A stretch of DNA of 64,000 nt from contig CALDUY010000008.1 of NCBI GenBank assembly GCA_937923405.1, positions 1 through 64,000 of the forward strand, given 5' to 3'. Each line of letters begins with the position of its first letter. The first letter of the stretch is position 1. The stretch is from an uncultured Gemmataceae bacterium (GTDB taxonomy: Bacteria; Planctomycetota; Planctomycetia; Gemmatales; Gemmataceae). The notes under the pieces are model-generated. The model was not told the DNA's origin and did no database searches. It was given only the letters and a program-made list of their open reading frames with translations. This document shows positions 25,514-35,040 of this stretch, piece by piece. Position numbers and translations under genes: made by a program.

Positions 25514-26542
25514 TTAGGGATTCAAACTCCGTTCGCCAGGGACAAACTTCTCCCACTCTGAGGGAGATCCTAGCGAGTGACTCCAAAGGGTCTTAAAGGT
25601 CGTCAGATCGATCGCATACAGCATGTGACTACGTCGTACTTTACCGGGCAAAATCATTCCTTTAGCGGTTGCTGTAGATAAGCAATAAGCACGTGTTTTG
25701 ATTCTGGTGACCGACATCGTACCTGCTAGCACTGGAGCACGAGCGGTCAAATGTCCGTCGAGTAGCGAGAAAATCGACCAGAACTGAGGCAGAGTGGCAT
25801 CGTCGTGACGAGCCGCATCACGAATCCAAAGATGCTTACCGTCCAAATCTGGCAAGCAGAGCAGATACTCTCCCCGGATCAATTCTCGTGGAGCCGCCTC
25901 CTGGTTATTCAGTAAATTCCAACTTCGTAACACCAAACGTTGTTGTCGCTTGGTCGGTGTCGAATCAGGTGATTCTTCTGCGACCACCGCCAACAGCACC
26001 TGATCGATCTGTTGATACCAGCGTACCGCATGCTTCTCAAGTTGGACGGGTAATCGTTGTGGAGGTTTTGGATCTGGTAAAGGAAAAATTTGGACTTGGC
26101 CTCGTGAAAGATCGAGCCTGACCCGACCTTGCGCCGTCTTCGGAGGACCGACTATTCCTCGTGCTGTAGCATGCCAGTCTAAAGTGAGTTCCTCCGCGGA
26201 GGGATGCCAATTCCACTGCACTTCGCGCGTCCAGCGTGGCAGGTCGAATTCTCGATACACTCGCCCTAGGCCGGTCGCTCCATCAAACAATGTCAGAGCA
26301 AAGCTGTTTCGCGATTGCCGAGTCAAGGCAACGAGGCGTTTTTGACTCACGGTCAACGGAATAAACGCCTCGCGCGAACGCCATAGAACTTTGCCGGTTT
26401 CAAGTTCAATGGCGTCGATGCCGGTTTCAGACGCGAGATAGGCTACCTTACCCTGGGCATCGACCACGCCACCTGGAAACGGAGAAGCAGCAACAGCGAT
26501 GGTAGGACTCAGCGCGAGAACCAAACTAGAAAGCCAGCGCAT
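25514..26542 (-). CDS. Secreted PQQ-like propeller protein
   Basis: 342 residues with a signal peptide (MRWLSSLVLALSPTIAVAAS). The body has beta-propeller blades of the quinoprotein type, for example VAYLASETGIDAIELETGKVLW near 35-56 and MLYAIDLTTFKTLWSHS near the C-terminus. No PQQ-binding residues or catalytic Asp can be assigned, so this is likely a periplasmic scaffold or sensor, not an alcohol dehydrogenase. Start 26542 begins the signal peptide with GAGG about 9 nt upstream. The transporter gene upstream ends 98 bp before it, and the two may share a transcript. Confidence 0.7.
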   Translation of the reverse strand: MRWLSSLVLALSPTIAVAASPFPGGVVDAQGKVAYLASETGIDAIELETGKVLWRSREAFIPLTVSQKRLVALTRQSRNSFALTLFDGATGLGRVYREFDLPRWTREVQWNWHPSAEELTLDWHATARGIVGPPKTAQGRVRLDLSRGQVQIFPLPDPKPPQRLPVQLEKHAVRWYQQIDQVLLAVVAEESPDSTPTKRQQRLVLRSWNLLNNQEAAPRELIRGEYLLCLPDLDGKHLWIRDAARHDDATLPQFWSIFSLLDGHLTARAPVLAGTMSVTRIKTRAYCLSTATAKGMILPGKVRRSHMLYAIDLTTFKTLWSHSLGSPSEWEKFVPGERSLNP

Positions 26543-26639
26543 GACGAACCTCACGCAGGATGCAGGCACGAGTAGGCTCCCGCTGCATCGTCGAATCACT
26601 CCTCTTTGCGTGAGATCGATTAGCCGGTTTTTCAGTTTG

Positions 26640-29378
26640 TCAGGCTGCCTGACGTGATCGGATCGGAATGGTGACCTGTTCCCGTCGAGTTAATAGCTCC
26701 AGAGCAGCCGGCAAAAGCATTAAAGCCGCTAACATCGAACATCCCACTCCGAGCGTGAGGATGAATCCTAGACTGACCAGTCCTCGCTCGGTGGAAATCA
26801 TCAGTGTGGCAAAGCCAATCATCGAAGTCAGCGCCTTGACCAACACACCACGACCGATGGCCCGGCTGATGCCTTTTTGCCCTCCCGCTCGCCGGATCAG
26901 GAAGTCGTGCAACACATGAACTCCGTTATCGACGCCGACTCCAAGAATCAGCGGAAACGCGATCATGTTGGCCGGATTCAGGGGCCAACCGCACCATCCC
27001 AGCACCCCGACGGAGAGCAGCACGCCTAGCAGTAGAGGCAACACCGCGACAAGCGTTCGTTTTAAGCTGCGAAAATCTAGCCACAACACCAAAACGATTA
27101 CTACAAAAGCGTAGATACCGGCTCGCTGTAAGCCGTTTTTCATCGCCTTCAACCCCTCGACGGTGCCGAAGGGTTTACCGGTCGCCTGTGGATCAACACT
27201 GCGAATAGTCTCGGTGAACTGCTCCAGCGGACCGAAATTCCACAGATCCTCTTTGGCAAAGACTCGCAACAACCAATTTCCATTTTTGCCCACGTAGCGC
27301 TCACGGAGTGAGGCTGGAAGTTCCTCCAGCGTGATGAGAGACGGGGTAGACACTTCGCGAAGTCGGTGCAATCCCTCTGCAAGATCCTCTGCCAATCGCT
27401 CATCGAGATGTCGCAGGCGCGAAGCGGCTGTATCGACAGGAATCGCAGCGAGCGTGGAAAACAAAGATTGCATTCCCGCATGCAACTCAGCGAGTAATTG
27501 CTGCTGCGAACTTCGTGCTGCTAACATCTCGACAAGACTGGCTAAATCGCGTCGCATTTGCTCTAGATCAGGCGTCTCATGGCGAATTCGTCCGCCACGT
27601 CGAGGCAGTCGTTGAAGACTTTGCTGAATTTTCTCTAATAGAGGTCTTTTTTGTTGCTGATCTGGTGGCACCAAAGAAGCGATCTCAACCACCTGACTGA
27701 CTTCGGGCAAACGTTGATAACGCTCACTCAAGGCCAGCGTTTCCTCTCGGCTAGCTCGATAGCTAAGCGTATGCCAGGTTGCACCTGCGGAATGTTCTAT
27801 CAGGGTTCGTTCCCATTTGACCGAGTCAAGATCCGCGGCCTGGAGATGCAGTAGATTATGGTCGTAATGAACCCGAGATGCGCCTGCTCCGATCACGCCA
27901 GCCAACAGAAACCCTAACCCCAACACAATGCCTGCATGGCGTCTCAGCCACGGTAACCAAGTGTTCTGGTCCGGATGAGCCATGCTGATCGGAATTGGTA
28001 AGACTCCACGTCGGTCGAACAACATCAACAGAGAGGGCAATACCGTGAAGCACGCAAAAGCACAAAGCAAGACGCCACAGCCGGCTATCCAGCCTAATTC
28101 GGCCACTGCCTTGAAATCGGCGAAGATGGCGGCGAAGAACGCCAAGGCAAGGGTGCTAGCCGCTGTCAAATTGCCGATCGCCACATGTTCCGTGGAGTGC
28201 AGCAGCGACTCGCGGACCTCCATACCGCTCTTTCGGGCATGTTCGTAGCGCATTACCCAGAGTACGCCATAGTCTCCCATGCCGATAAGCATGACCGCGA
28301 AGGTGGCCGAGAGAATGTTCAAGTGGCCGACCGTGAGCGTCAACCAGCCGAAAGCCCAGGCAGTACCTACCAGCAGAGTGACCACGGTCAACGCTGGATA
28401 GGCTAAGCTACGATAGACGAGGAGAAACAGCAGTGACACCCCTGCGAGGGCCAGATACGACGCCAATCGCGTATCATTCTCCGCAGCGACCATCTCATCG
28501 GTTTCAAGCACCGGAAGTCCGGTACATCCCATTCGCAGATCGGGAAACTCCGCATTGACTGCTTCGACAATCTGTCGGGCCGTAGATACGCTTTTGAGAG
28601 CGGCAGTGAAAGAACCCGGCTCTTTGACAGGACGAGCCAGAAGAAACACCAACTGACCATCCCCCGTAAAGAGATATTGCGGTTCCTCCAGCATTTTTTG
28701 TCGGGGCGACTGTTCTCCTGGTGGACCGCCCCAGGGACTGGAATAGTTGGTAGGATTCCGGACCGTCTCATGAGCGACACGTGCAATCGTTGTCAACTGC
28801 CGAAAAAACCGTTCGTCCGCTGCGGAGAGCGGCTTAGTCGGATCAGCCGAGGAAAGACGCTGACGAGCCTCTTGCAGCATGGGATGTAACCCAAGTGCAT
28901 GCCAACTCAATGGTCCAAAATCCAGAAGCCGCTTCATGTCGCTAAGATATTCTCGCTGGATCGCCTGAACCTGCTCCAGCGGGGCAAGCATCAATGCGCG
29001 ATTTTTTAGCGAACGAAGATCGACTTTGTAGAATAATCGATCAAACAGATCTGGATTATCGTTGATTCGCCGCGCGATTGCCTCAATGGCGACCCGCATG
29101 CGCTCGGGATCGTCGCCCTGAACCACCACGACGATATCGTCATCGTCACCGAACTCATCGAGGTAATTTTGCCAGCGTTGCTGATAATCTTTGCGAACGC
29201 TGATGAGGTCATTGCGCGAGGTGTGATATTCCAAACGAGAAGCGGCAGCGACCAGGGACAAGACAGCAAGTCCCAAAGCCAAGGCTAGAACCAAGCGAGG
29301 ATGCCGACAGACAGCATCAACCAGCACGATGAGCATTCGCCGAACGGAAGTCGTCGGCTGGGAGTTCTCGAAAGACAT
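26640..29378 (-). CDS. RND/MMPL-family exporter
   Basis: 912 residues with the two-fold RND layout: a first transmembrane helix near 20-45, a large periplasmic loop (about 50-300), a bundle of five helices, a second periplasmic loop (about 490-690) and a second bundle. Landmarks: MLIGMGDYGVLWVMRYEHAR in the first half and LILGVGVDNGVHVLHDFLIRR in the second, both with the polar residues used for proton relay in MMPL proteins. Such proteins export lipids, including hopanoids (HpnN), and other hydrophobic compounds. The start at 29378 is preferred over the ORF opening at 29546, which would overlap the divergent gene; GGAG lies about 12 nt upstream. Substrate unknown. Confidence 0.8.
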   Translation of the reverse strand: MSFENSQPTTSVRRMLIVLVDAVCRHPRLVLALALGLAVLSLVAAASRLEYHTSRNDLISVRKDYQQRWQNYLDEFGDDDDIVVVVQGDDPERMRVAIEAIARRINDNPDLFDRLFYKVDLRSLKNRALMLAPLEQVQAIQREYLSDMKRLLDFGPLSWHALGLHPMLQEARQRLSSADPTKPLSAADERFFRQLTTIARVAHETVRNPTNYSSPWGGPPGEQSPRQKMLEEPQYLFTGDGQLVFLLARPVKEPGSFTAALKSVSTARQIVEAVNAEFPDLRMGCTGLPVLETDEMVAAENDTRLASYLALAGVSLLFLLVYRSLAYPALTVVTLLVGTAWAFGWLTLTVGHLNILSATFAVMLIGMGDYGVLWVMRYEHARKSGMEVRESLLHSTEHVAIGNLTAASTLALAFFAAIFADFKAVAELGWIAGCGVLLCAFACFTVLPSLLMLFDRRGVLPIPISMAHPDQNTWLPWLRRHAGIVLGLGFLLAGVIGAGASRVHYDHNLLHLQAADLDSVKWERTLIEHSAGATWHTLSYRASREETLALSERYQRLPEVSQVVEIASLVPPDQQQKRPLLEKIQQSLQRLPRRGGRIRHETPDLEQMRRDLASLVEMLAARSSQQQLLAELHAGMQSLFSTLAAIPVDTAASRLRHLDERLAEDLAEGLHRLREVSTPSLITLEELPASLRERYVGKNGNWLLRVFAKEDLWNFGPLEQFTETIRSVDPQATGKPFGTVEGLKAMKNGLQRAGIYAFVVIVLVLWLDFRSLKRTLVAVLPLLLGVLLSVGVLGWCGWPLNPANMIAFPLILGVGVDNGVHVLHDFLIRRAGGQKGISRAIGRGVLVKALTSMIGFATLMISTERGLVSLGFILTLGVGCSMLAALMLLPAALELLTRREQVTIPIRSRQAA

Positions 29379-29523
29379 CCTGTCCGCTCCGGACCAAGTG
29401 GAAACCACCATCCCCGCGTCGCGGAGAGCGAGGAGTGTAGACAAATCTTGCAGCACATTCAAGACGAAGCAAGAGTCCACTGACGCCTTGTTGCTGCATG
29501 GACCTGTCGGTACTCTGATCCAC

Positions 29524-30639
29524 ATGTCGAACTTCGACGATGACATACTGACTGGACGTTTATCGATCTACGTCGCCTTCGATTGGGGCGAGGAGATCAA
29601 TCTTGAGCTTGCGCGGAAACAAGGGGCGGGCGTGGTGCTGGACATGGTTCGGCGGCCGCGAACACCGCGCAGCCTTGCCTTTCGACCGCCTCCGTTACGA
29701 TTTCCTTTGGGTCCGGTCGTCATTTCCATGCCGGGCTTGGAGGGAACGACTGTCCGCGCTGCTGAAGCGACAGTCTTCGACTTCGCTGGAGTTAGCGTCG
29801 CGTTGCAGATTCCCTTCACCATGCCACGACGGGAACTGCGTCTGCTAGCGGCTCGGCTGAACGATCCTGAACCGAGCCTACAAATTGTGCAAACGGCTCG
29901 CGCGGTCCTCGAACCGCTTTATCATAAACTTCTTCCTGCGATTAGCAAACCTGCCTGGGATGAACAGCTTTCTGAAGAATACTTCGTTTTCCAGTTCCCT
30001 CCTAGTCCCGGAGTCGCTCCAGACGATTTACTCACGATTCATGCCGACTGGCTCGCTGGGCTTCTTCGTCTGGAAGATGAGCCATTGAGCGCGCAGGAGA
30101 TCGCGGAGTCCTTGCGACTGACACTTCGCTATGGCATGGACGACGTGTTCATCCCCGATTGGGGCGCGGCCGTGTTAGTCGATCGCGAGGGAGAGAGTGA
30201 CGAGACGCTGCAAGTGATCGAGTTCGCCAATCTGCGCATGGTCGAGTTTCGCCACATCGATCGACGCATCGATGAGATACTCGGTTTGGCGGATGAATTG
30301 GTGCGAAAGGCGTCGCGGTCTCGGCTACCAGCTTGGCGAAGCCACCATGCGGCACTTCGTTCGCTCGGCGAGTTGCGCATCGATGCCGGCCTGTTCGAGC
30401 GTACCGTGACGGCGCTGCAGCTGGTCGGCGACCAGTATCTCGCCCGTGTTTACAAACTGTTGGCCACGCGCTTCCATCTTCCCGAGTGGGAGAAAGGCAT
30501 TCAGCGAAAATTAGAGAGTCTTGAAGGCGTTTATCAGATCGCCTCGCATCAGAGCGCTGATTTCCGAGCCGAGTTTCTCGAACTCATTATTGTGCTTCTC
30601 ATCCTCATCGAGATTGTCATTAGCATCTACAAACACTAA
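29524..30639 (+). CDS. RMD1/DUF155-like protein with C-terminal membrane anchor
   Basis: 371 residues. The layout follows the RMD1/YagE (DUF155) family, whose eukaryotic member RMND1 works in mitochondrial translation: an N-terminal alpha/beta part, a helical region with FANLRMVEFRHIDRRIDEIL, further helical stretches, and a single hydrophobic C-terminal anchor (LELIIVLLILIEIVISIYK). The family likeness rests on the last 200 residues; the first 170 are divergent and a different family is possible. ATG at 29524 is the first with a fitting N-terminus; an upstream ORF extension lies inside the divergent exporter region. The manA gene starts 4 nt after its stop codon, so the two are one transcript. 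Confidence 0.55.
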   Translation: MSNFDDDILTGRLSIYVAFDWGEEINLELARKQGAGVVLDMVRRPRTPRSLAFRPPPLRFPLGPVVISMPGLEGTTVRAAEATVFDFAGVSVALQIPFTMPRRELRLLAARLNDPEPSLQIVQTARAVLEPLYHKLLPAISKPAWDEQLSEEYFVFQFPPSPGVAPDDLLTIHADWLAGLLRLEDEPLSAQEIAESLRLTLRYGMDDVFIPDWGAAVLVDREGESDETLQVIEFANLRMVEFRHIDRRIDEILGLADELVRKASRSRLPAWRSHHAALRSLGELRIDAGLFERTVTALQLVGDQYLARVYKLLATRFHLPEWEKGIQRKLESLEGVYQIASHQSADFRAEFLELIIVLLILIEIVISIYKH

Positions 30640-30643
30640 GGCC

Positions 30644-31570
30644 ATGCAACCGCTCGTCTTCACGCCGTTTCTCCGACCGATGCTCTGGGGCGGCAGACGG
30701 CTGGCACAGATGTTAGGTAAGCCGCTGCCTCCAGAGGGCACTTGGGGGGAATCGTGGGAATTGAGCGCGCATCCCCTACATGTCAGCCGAGTCGCCGAGG
30801 GACCGCTCACCGGCACCTACCTGACGGATCTGTTCCCTCATTTTCCTCTACTCATCAAGTATCTGGACGCGAACGACTGGCTCTCGGTGCAAGTGCATCC
30901 GGATGATGACAAAGCGATGTCACTCAGTGGAGAACCATTAGGTAAAACGGAGGCTTGGGTAGTGCTGGACGTGGAACCGGGCGGACGCATCTTCGCCGGA
31001 ATCAAGCCTGGCATTGATCGCCGTGCTTTCGAGCAAGCACTCCATGACGAGCGCGTGACCGACTGTTTGCATGTTTATCAGCCAAGAGTCGGCGACTGTC
31101 TGTTCTATCCTGCTGGAACTGTGCATGCGGTCGGTGGAGGTGTCCTCTTGGCCGAGGTACAACAGTCCTCCGATGCCACGCTTCGCCTCTATGATTGGGA
31201 GCGAGTCGGACCTGATGGACGTCCCCGTCAGTTACACGTCGCGGAGGCTTTGGCAGCAATTGATTGGTCGCGGGGTCCCGTGGATCCGGTTGATGGCACT
31301 CCGTTGCCCAATCTTCCTGGGGAGCGCTTGGTCCAGTGCCGCTATTTCGTGATGGATCGCTTTCGCCTCAAGGATCCGCTGAATTCGCCCTATTCCGATC
31401 AACTATCTCTCTGGATGGTATTGCACGGCATAGCTGAGTTAACCTGTCGGGGCTATCATCACACTTTCACACGAGGTAGTACCGTGGTTTTGCCTGCTGA
31501 GGTGGCACATGCGGTTTGGCACCCTGCGCCGTCAGCCACTCTGCTGGGCATCACGCTTCCGAAGCCATGA
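30644..31570 (+). CDS. manA: Mannose-6-phosphate isomerase, class I
   Basis: 308 residues, the short bacterial type I phosphomannose isomerase that interconverts fructose-6-phosphate and mannose-6-phosphate. Zinc-site motifs are in place: VQVHPDDDKA (Gln and His ligands), GKTEAWVVL (Glu ligand) and PAGTVHAVGGGVLLAEVQQSSDATLRLYDW (His ligand and product-binding face). N-terminal cupin WGGRRLAQMLGK matches the family. ATG at 30644 begins directly after the preceding stop codon; no strong Shine-Dalgarno is visible, consistent with coupling. The last 20 bp overlap, on the opposite strand, the end of the zincin gene. Product feeds mannose nucleotide or exopolysaccharide synthesis. Confidence 0.9.
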   Translation: MQPLVFTPFLRPMLWGGRRLAQMLGKPLPPEGTWGESWELSAHPLHVSRVAEGPLTGTYLTDLFPHFPLLIKYLDANDWLSVQVHPDDDKAMSLSGEPLGKTEAWVVLDVEPGGRIFAGIKPGIDRRAFEQALHDERVTDCLHVYQPRVGDCLFYPAGTVHAVGGGVLLAEVQQSSDATLRLYDWERVGPDGRPRQLHVAEALAAIDWSRGPVDPVDGTPLPNLPGERLVQCRYFVMDRFRLKDPLNSPYSDQLSLWMVLHGIAELTCRGYHHTFTRGSTVVLPAEVAHAVWHPAPSATLLGITLPKP

Positions 31571-33464
31571 GCGACCACACTTCGTCTTTGGCGGTAACTG
31601 TCGCCAGACAGGAGGGACACCCACAGCTCAGTTGGCGGGTGTTGACAGACAACTGCCCCGTGGCCCAGAAATATGCCCATTGCAGAGGGGTTTTGGTCAA
31701 TATCTGCACTTCCGCTCCTAATTGACGATTAATCCCCACCCTGACATCGCCGAGTTGGTTGAGTACACGCACCTGATCGCGTCGGTCACCTGAAGTGTTC
31801 ACTATGATGGCACGATAACCCCGAGCCAGTTCGTACTTGCGACCATTGATCGTCACTTCGATCCGACCGGAGGGCAAACATCGAATCCACACACGATCTA
31901 TTGCTGGGCTGCTAGTCGTGATAAGAAATGCCGCAGGTCGGCTCATATCCACGATGACTGGAGCAGCAGTCGGCAACCTTCGCTGCGAACTAGGAACAAA
32001 ATTGCCGAGCATCGTCTGATAGGTGTTCAGCGGGCCTGGTCCGTGGACGGTTCCTTTAGAATCGACAAACGCGGCATAAGTCCGATCAAGGAAGGCGGTG
32101 TTGACTGCTCGCGACAAATGCGGAGCAGCACTGTAGCGATACCCCATCGTCTCCAAATCATTGCCGGAATCGACGTGCCACAATCCCCAGGTATGGCCGG
32201 CCTCATGCAAAGTCACGTCAGCCAAAGCCAGGGCGGCCTGCTCCACCGTGCCCCAACTTTCGTTGCCCACGAAGGCGATATCGGTGACATTGGTGTTGCC
32301 AATGTCGACCATGCTGGCGAGGTGCGTGCCATTGCTCAGCGTCGATTTGCCCAGAAATACAGTGGTGGCTCCGACCCCTTCGACAGCCAATCCTGTGGTG
32401 CGTCGCACTTCGATGCCAAACGGCGTGAGATCCTCTTTCAACAATTCGATCATTTTGGCGATGATTTCATCACGATCGCCTCGGGACGCTAAAAATGGCT
32501 CGACGACCACACCATCCCCCTCGGCATCGAAGGTGTTGAGCATATGCGGCCAGTCCGAACCAGCCCAGCGAACCAGATCAGCGTGACTGATGTTCGCTCC
32601 GTCGAAATTCAGATACAACACGTTGCTTTCGGGAAGACGACTTGGCTGGGAAGGCGGCAGAATTTCCAACGTGTAGTTAGGGTTCTTAGCCCCCTGGTAG
32701 CCGTAAATCTGTAGATAGTATGTCCCGGCACTTAAGCCGTTTAGAGAGATCCGCTCGTTGTCGTTGCCGCTGGTCGAGGAGCGGACGACGTTCCCACGAG
32801 CATCGGTAAGACGCAAATCAAGATCACCTTGAGCATGCCGGAACAGAAGCGCGACGTAATCATTTTCACGTCCCAACCCCGTCGTAGTGAAACGGAACCA
32901 ATCCGCAGAGTCAGCAAGAATCAGATTGGAAATGGTTCGTCGTTGCGTCAGAGATCCTAGATCATGTGCCGTCGCGAGAGTGTCGTTGTCCTCGTAGGCA
33001 TCGTCGATTGGCGTGGAGGAGGAGAGATTCAGACGTTGCACCGACCAGTTATATCGCCTGCCAGGCGTATGGATTAGATTGGTGATACCAAAGACATAGA
33101 CTCGTCCCGCGATCAGGTTCACTGTGACGCGCGAATTGCGTAACGCTGGGCTAATGTCGTTGTTGAACGCGATCCGTTGACCAGACTGATTGAACAATCC
33201 CAGCACTGTGTCGAGTTGGCTATTCGGAGTGGTGGTCTGAATGCGATAAGTTCCGCTAACGGGAGCTTGAAACTGGTAATAATCAATTTCGTTGTGCGTA
33301 ATCTCCGCCGATCCAGCTCGAACATGCTGATTGTTCAATATGATCGTGGTAGGCGAACTAACGCGAACGACAGCAGGTGGAATCGTCCCCCAAGAAAGAA
33401 GCGTGCGATCTTCGAGTGCTTCTAGGCGCAAACAGGCACTTGGCCTCATCCACAGCGATGGCAT
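31551..33464 (-). CDS. Secreted zinc metalloprotease with PPC domains and planctomycete sorting motif
   Basis: 637 residues. The N-terminus lacks a standard signal peptide; instead RLEALEDRTLLS at 12-23 matches the LExLExRxLLS motif found at the start of many planctomycete extracellular proteins. Two pre-peptidase C-terminal (PPC) type domains follow at about 45-150 and 165-275. A zincin core carries HEAGHTWGLWH with a Met-turn (LETMGYR) downstream, like matrixin or astacin-group metalloproteases. The C-terminal tail holds CGCPSC. Start ATG at 33464 has GGAG 9 nt upstream. Its stop end overlaps the last 20 bp of manA, tail to tail. Probably an exported or cell-surface protease. Confidence 0.75.
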   Translation of the reverse strand: MPSLWMRPSACLRLEALEDRTLLSWGTIPPAVVRVSSPTTIILNNQHVRAGSAEITHNEIDYYQFQAPVSGTYRIQTTTPNSQLDTVLGLFNQSGQRIAFNNDISPALRNSRVTVNLIAGRVYVFGITNLIHTPGRRYNWSVQRLNLSSSTPIDDAYEDNDTLATAHDLGSLTQRRTISNLILADSADWFRFTTTGLGRENDYVALLFRHAQGDLDLRLTDARGNVVRSSTSGNDNERISLNGLSAGTYYLQIYGYQGAKNPNYTLEILPPSQPSRLPESNVLYLNFDGANISHADLVRWAGSDWPHMLNTFDAEGDGVVVEPFLASRGDRDEIIAKMIELLKEDLTPFGIEVRRTTGLAVEGVGATTVFLGKSTLSNGTHLASMVDIGNTNVTDIAFVGNESWGTVEQAALALADVTLHEAGHTWGLWHVDSGNDLETMGYRYSAAPHLSRAVNTAFLDRTYAAFVDSKGTVHGPGPLNTYQTMLGNFVPSSQRRLPTAAPVIVDMSRPAAFLITTSSPAIDRVWIRCLPSGRIEVTINGRKYELARGYRAIIVNTSGDRRDQVRVLNQLGDVRVGINRQLGAEVQILTKTPLQWAYFWATGQLSVNTRQLSCGCPSCLATVTAKDEVWSLMASEA

Positions 33465-33735
33465 GAAGCAACTCCAGGAGCATGCTAACTCTGGCCGAGA
33501 GGAAAAGAACGACCTCGACAGTATGGAATTCTATCGCTCGATTCGCCAACAGGTTGTCGATTCTTGATTTCTCAAGGGAATCTACTCCTCAACTCCGCCA
33601 AACTAGAACACTAGCATCGGTTGTGCAGAATAGGAAATATAGCGAGAGGAACGTCTGGAGTATGATTGGCGTGAAGGTGACTGATCGCTTCACTATCATA
33701 TTTTGTGTCGCTCGATACGCCTTCGAGGTGGGAAG

Positions 33736-35025
33736 ATGTCGCAGAACCGAGTACGTAGTCAGGAGGCGTTTCATCGCTCGTCACGGTTAATTCCAGGAGG
33801 GGTCAATAGTCCAGCCCGGGCGTTCGGAGCGGTCGGGGGCAATCCTTTGTTCATCGAGCGTGGCGAGGGGCCATATCTCTTTGACGTGGACGGCAACCGC
33901 TATCTAGACTTCATCGGTTCCTGGGGACCGTTGATTCTGGGACATTGTCACCCGCGCGTTGTCGAGGCTGTCTGCGAAACTGTTCAGCGTGGAGCGAGTT
34001 TTGGCGCGCCGTGTGAGCTGGAGAGTGAGTTAGCGGAACGCATCATCGATGCTGTTCCCTCCATCGAGATGGTGCGCATGGTATCCTCTGGCACCGAAGC
34101 GGCCATGAGCGCGGTTCGCCTAGCGCGAGGCTACACGGGACGTGATCTGATTGTTAAATTTGCCGGCTGCTATCACGGACATGTCGATAGTTTACTGGTT
34201 CAGGCTGGCTCCAGTGCCACGACATTAGGCGTACCCAACAGTCCCGGTGTGCCGATTGGATGCACCAAAGACACCCTGTCGTTGCCCTACAACGACCCTC
34301 AAGCGATTACCGATGTCTTCGCCCAACATGGCGACCAAATCGCCGCTGTGTTGCTGGAACCGATCGCGGGCAATATGGGCTTGGTACAGCCAACTACGGA
34401 GTTTCTCGATCTTTTAAGGGAAATTACTCAACGTTACGGCGCACTGTTGGTGTTCGACGAAGTGATGACTGGCTTCCGGCTGGCCTACGGCGGCGCTCAG
34501 CAACTGTTGCATCAACTACCGGACCTAACAATTCTGGGCAAAATCGTCGGCGGTGGCTTTCCCGTCGGAGCTTATGGCGGACGCGCGGAAGTCATGAAAA
34601 AAGTGATGCCCGCTGGACCAGTGTTCCAAGCGGGCACCTTGTCTGGCAATCCTGTCGCTATGGCCGCTGGTATTGCCACCTTAGACGAGCTGAATCGTCT
34701 TAATCCCTACGACGATCTCGAACGTCTCGGCACCTTCCTGGCAGACGGCCTTCGAGAAATCATCCACGAATACAATCTACCAGCGACAGTCAATCAAGTC
34801 GGCAGTATGTGGACGCTGTTTTTCACGTCCGAGCCGGTCTCCGACTACGCTAGCGCCAAACGCGCTGACACCGCCCGGTTTGCACGCTTCTTCTGGGCAA
34901 TGATGGATCGCGGGTTCTATTTGCCTTGCAGTCAGTTCGAGGCCGCGTTCAACTCGATCCTGCACACCCGCGAACGCCTGGAAGAAACTCTCGCCGCTGC
35001 GCGGGAGGCGCTTCGTTCTATTTGA
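33736..35025 (+). CDS. hemL: Glutamate-1-semialdehyde 2,1-aminomutase
   Basis: 429 residues. A PLP enzyme of the C5 heme pathway that moves the amino group of glutamate-1-semialdehyde to give 5-aminolevulinate. Family signatures: RLIPGGVNSPARAF at 17-30, GSWGPLILGH, VRMVSSGTEAAMSAVRLARGYTGR, KFAGCYHGH, VFDEVMTGFRL, and the Schiff-base lysine in LGKIVGGGFPVGAYGGR. All are present and the length is normal. The ATG at 33736 is preceded by GAGG 7 nt upstream. It stands alone; its end converges with the dihydroorotate-dehydrogenase-like gene 15 nt away. Confidence 0.95.
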   Translation: MSQNRVRSQEAFHRSSRLIPGGVNSPARAFGAVGGNPLFIERGEGPYLFDVDGNRYLDFIGSWGPLILGHCHPRVVEAVCETVQRGASFGAPCELESELAERIIDAVPSIEMVRMVSSGTEAAMSAVRLARGYTGRDLIVKFAGCYHGHVDSLLVQAGSSATTLGVPNSPGVPIGCTKDTLSLPYNDPQAITDVFAQHGDQIAAVLLEPIAGNMGLVQPTTEFLDLLREITQRYGALLVFDEVMTGFRLAYGGAQQLLHQLPDLTILGKIVGGGFPVGAYGGRAEVMKKVMPAGPVFQAGTLSGNPVAMAAGIATLDELNRLNPYDDLERLGTFLADGLREIIHEYNLPATVNQVGSMWTLFFTSEPVSDYASAKRADTARFARFFWAMMDRGFYLPCSQFEAAFNSILHTRERLEETLAAAREALRSI

Positions 35026-35040
35026 CAGTCCCCACTGCAA

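Noticed and set aside
29329-29523. N-terminal extension of the RMD1-like gene into the exporter region
   Set aside because: It would lie antisense to the exporter's own start and lacks family-like sequence.
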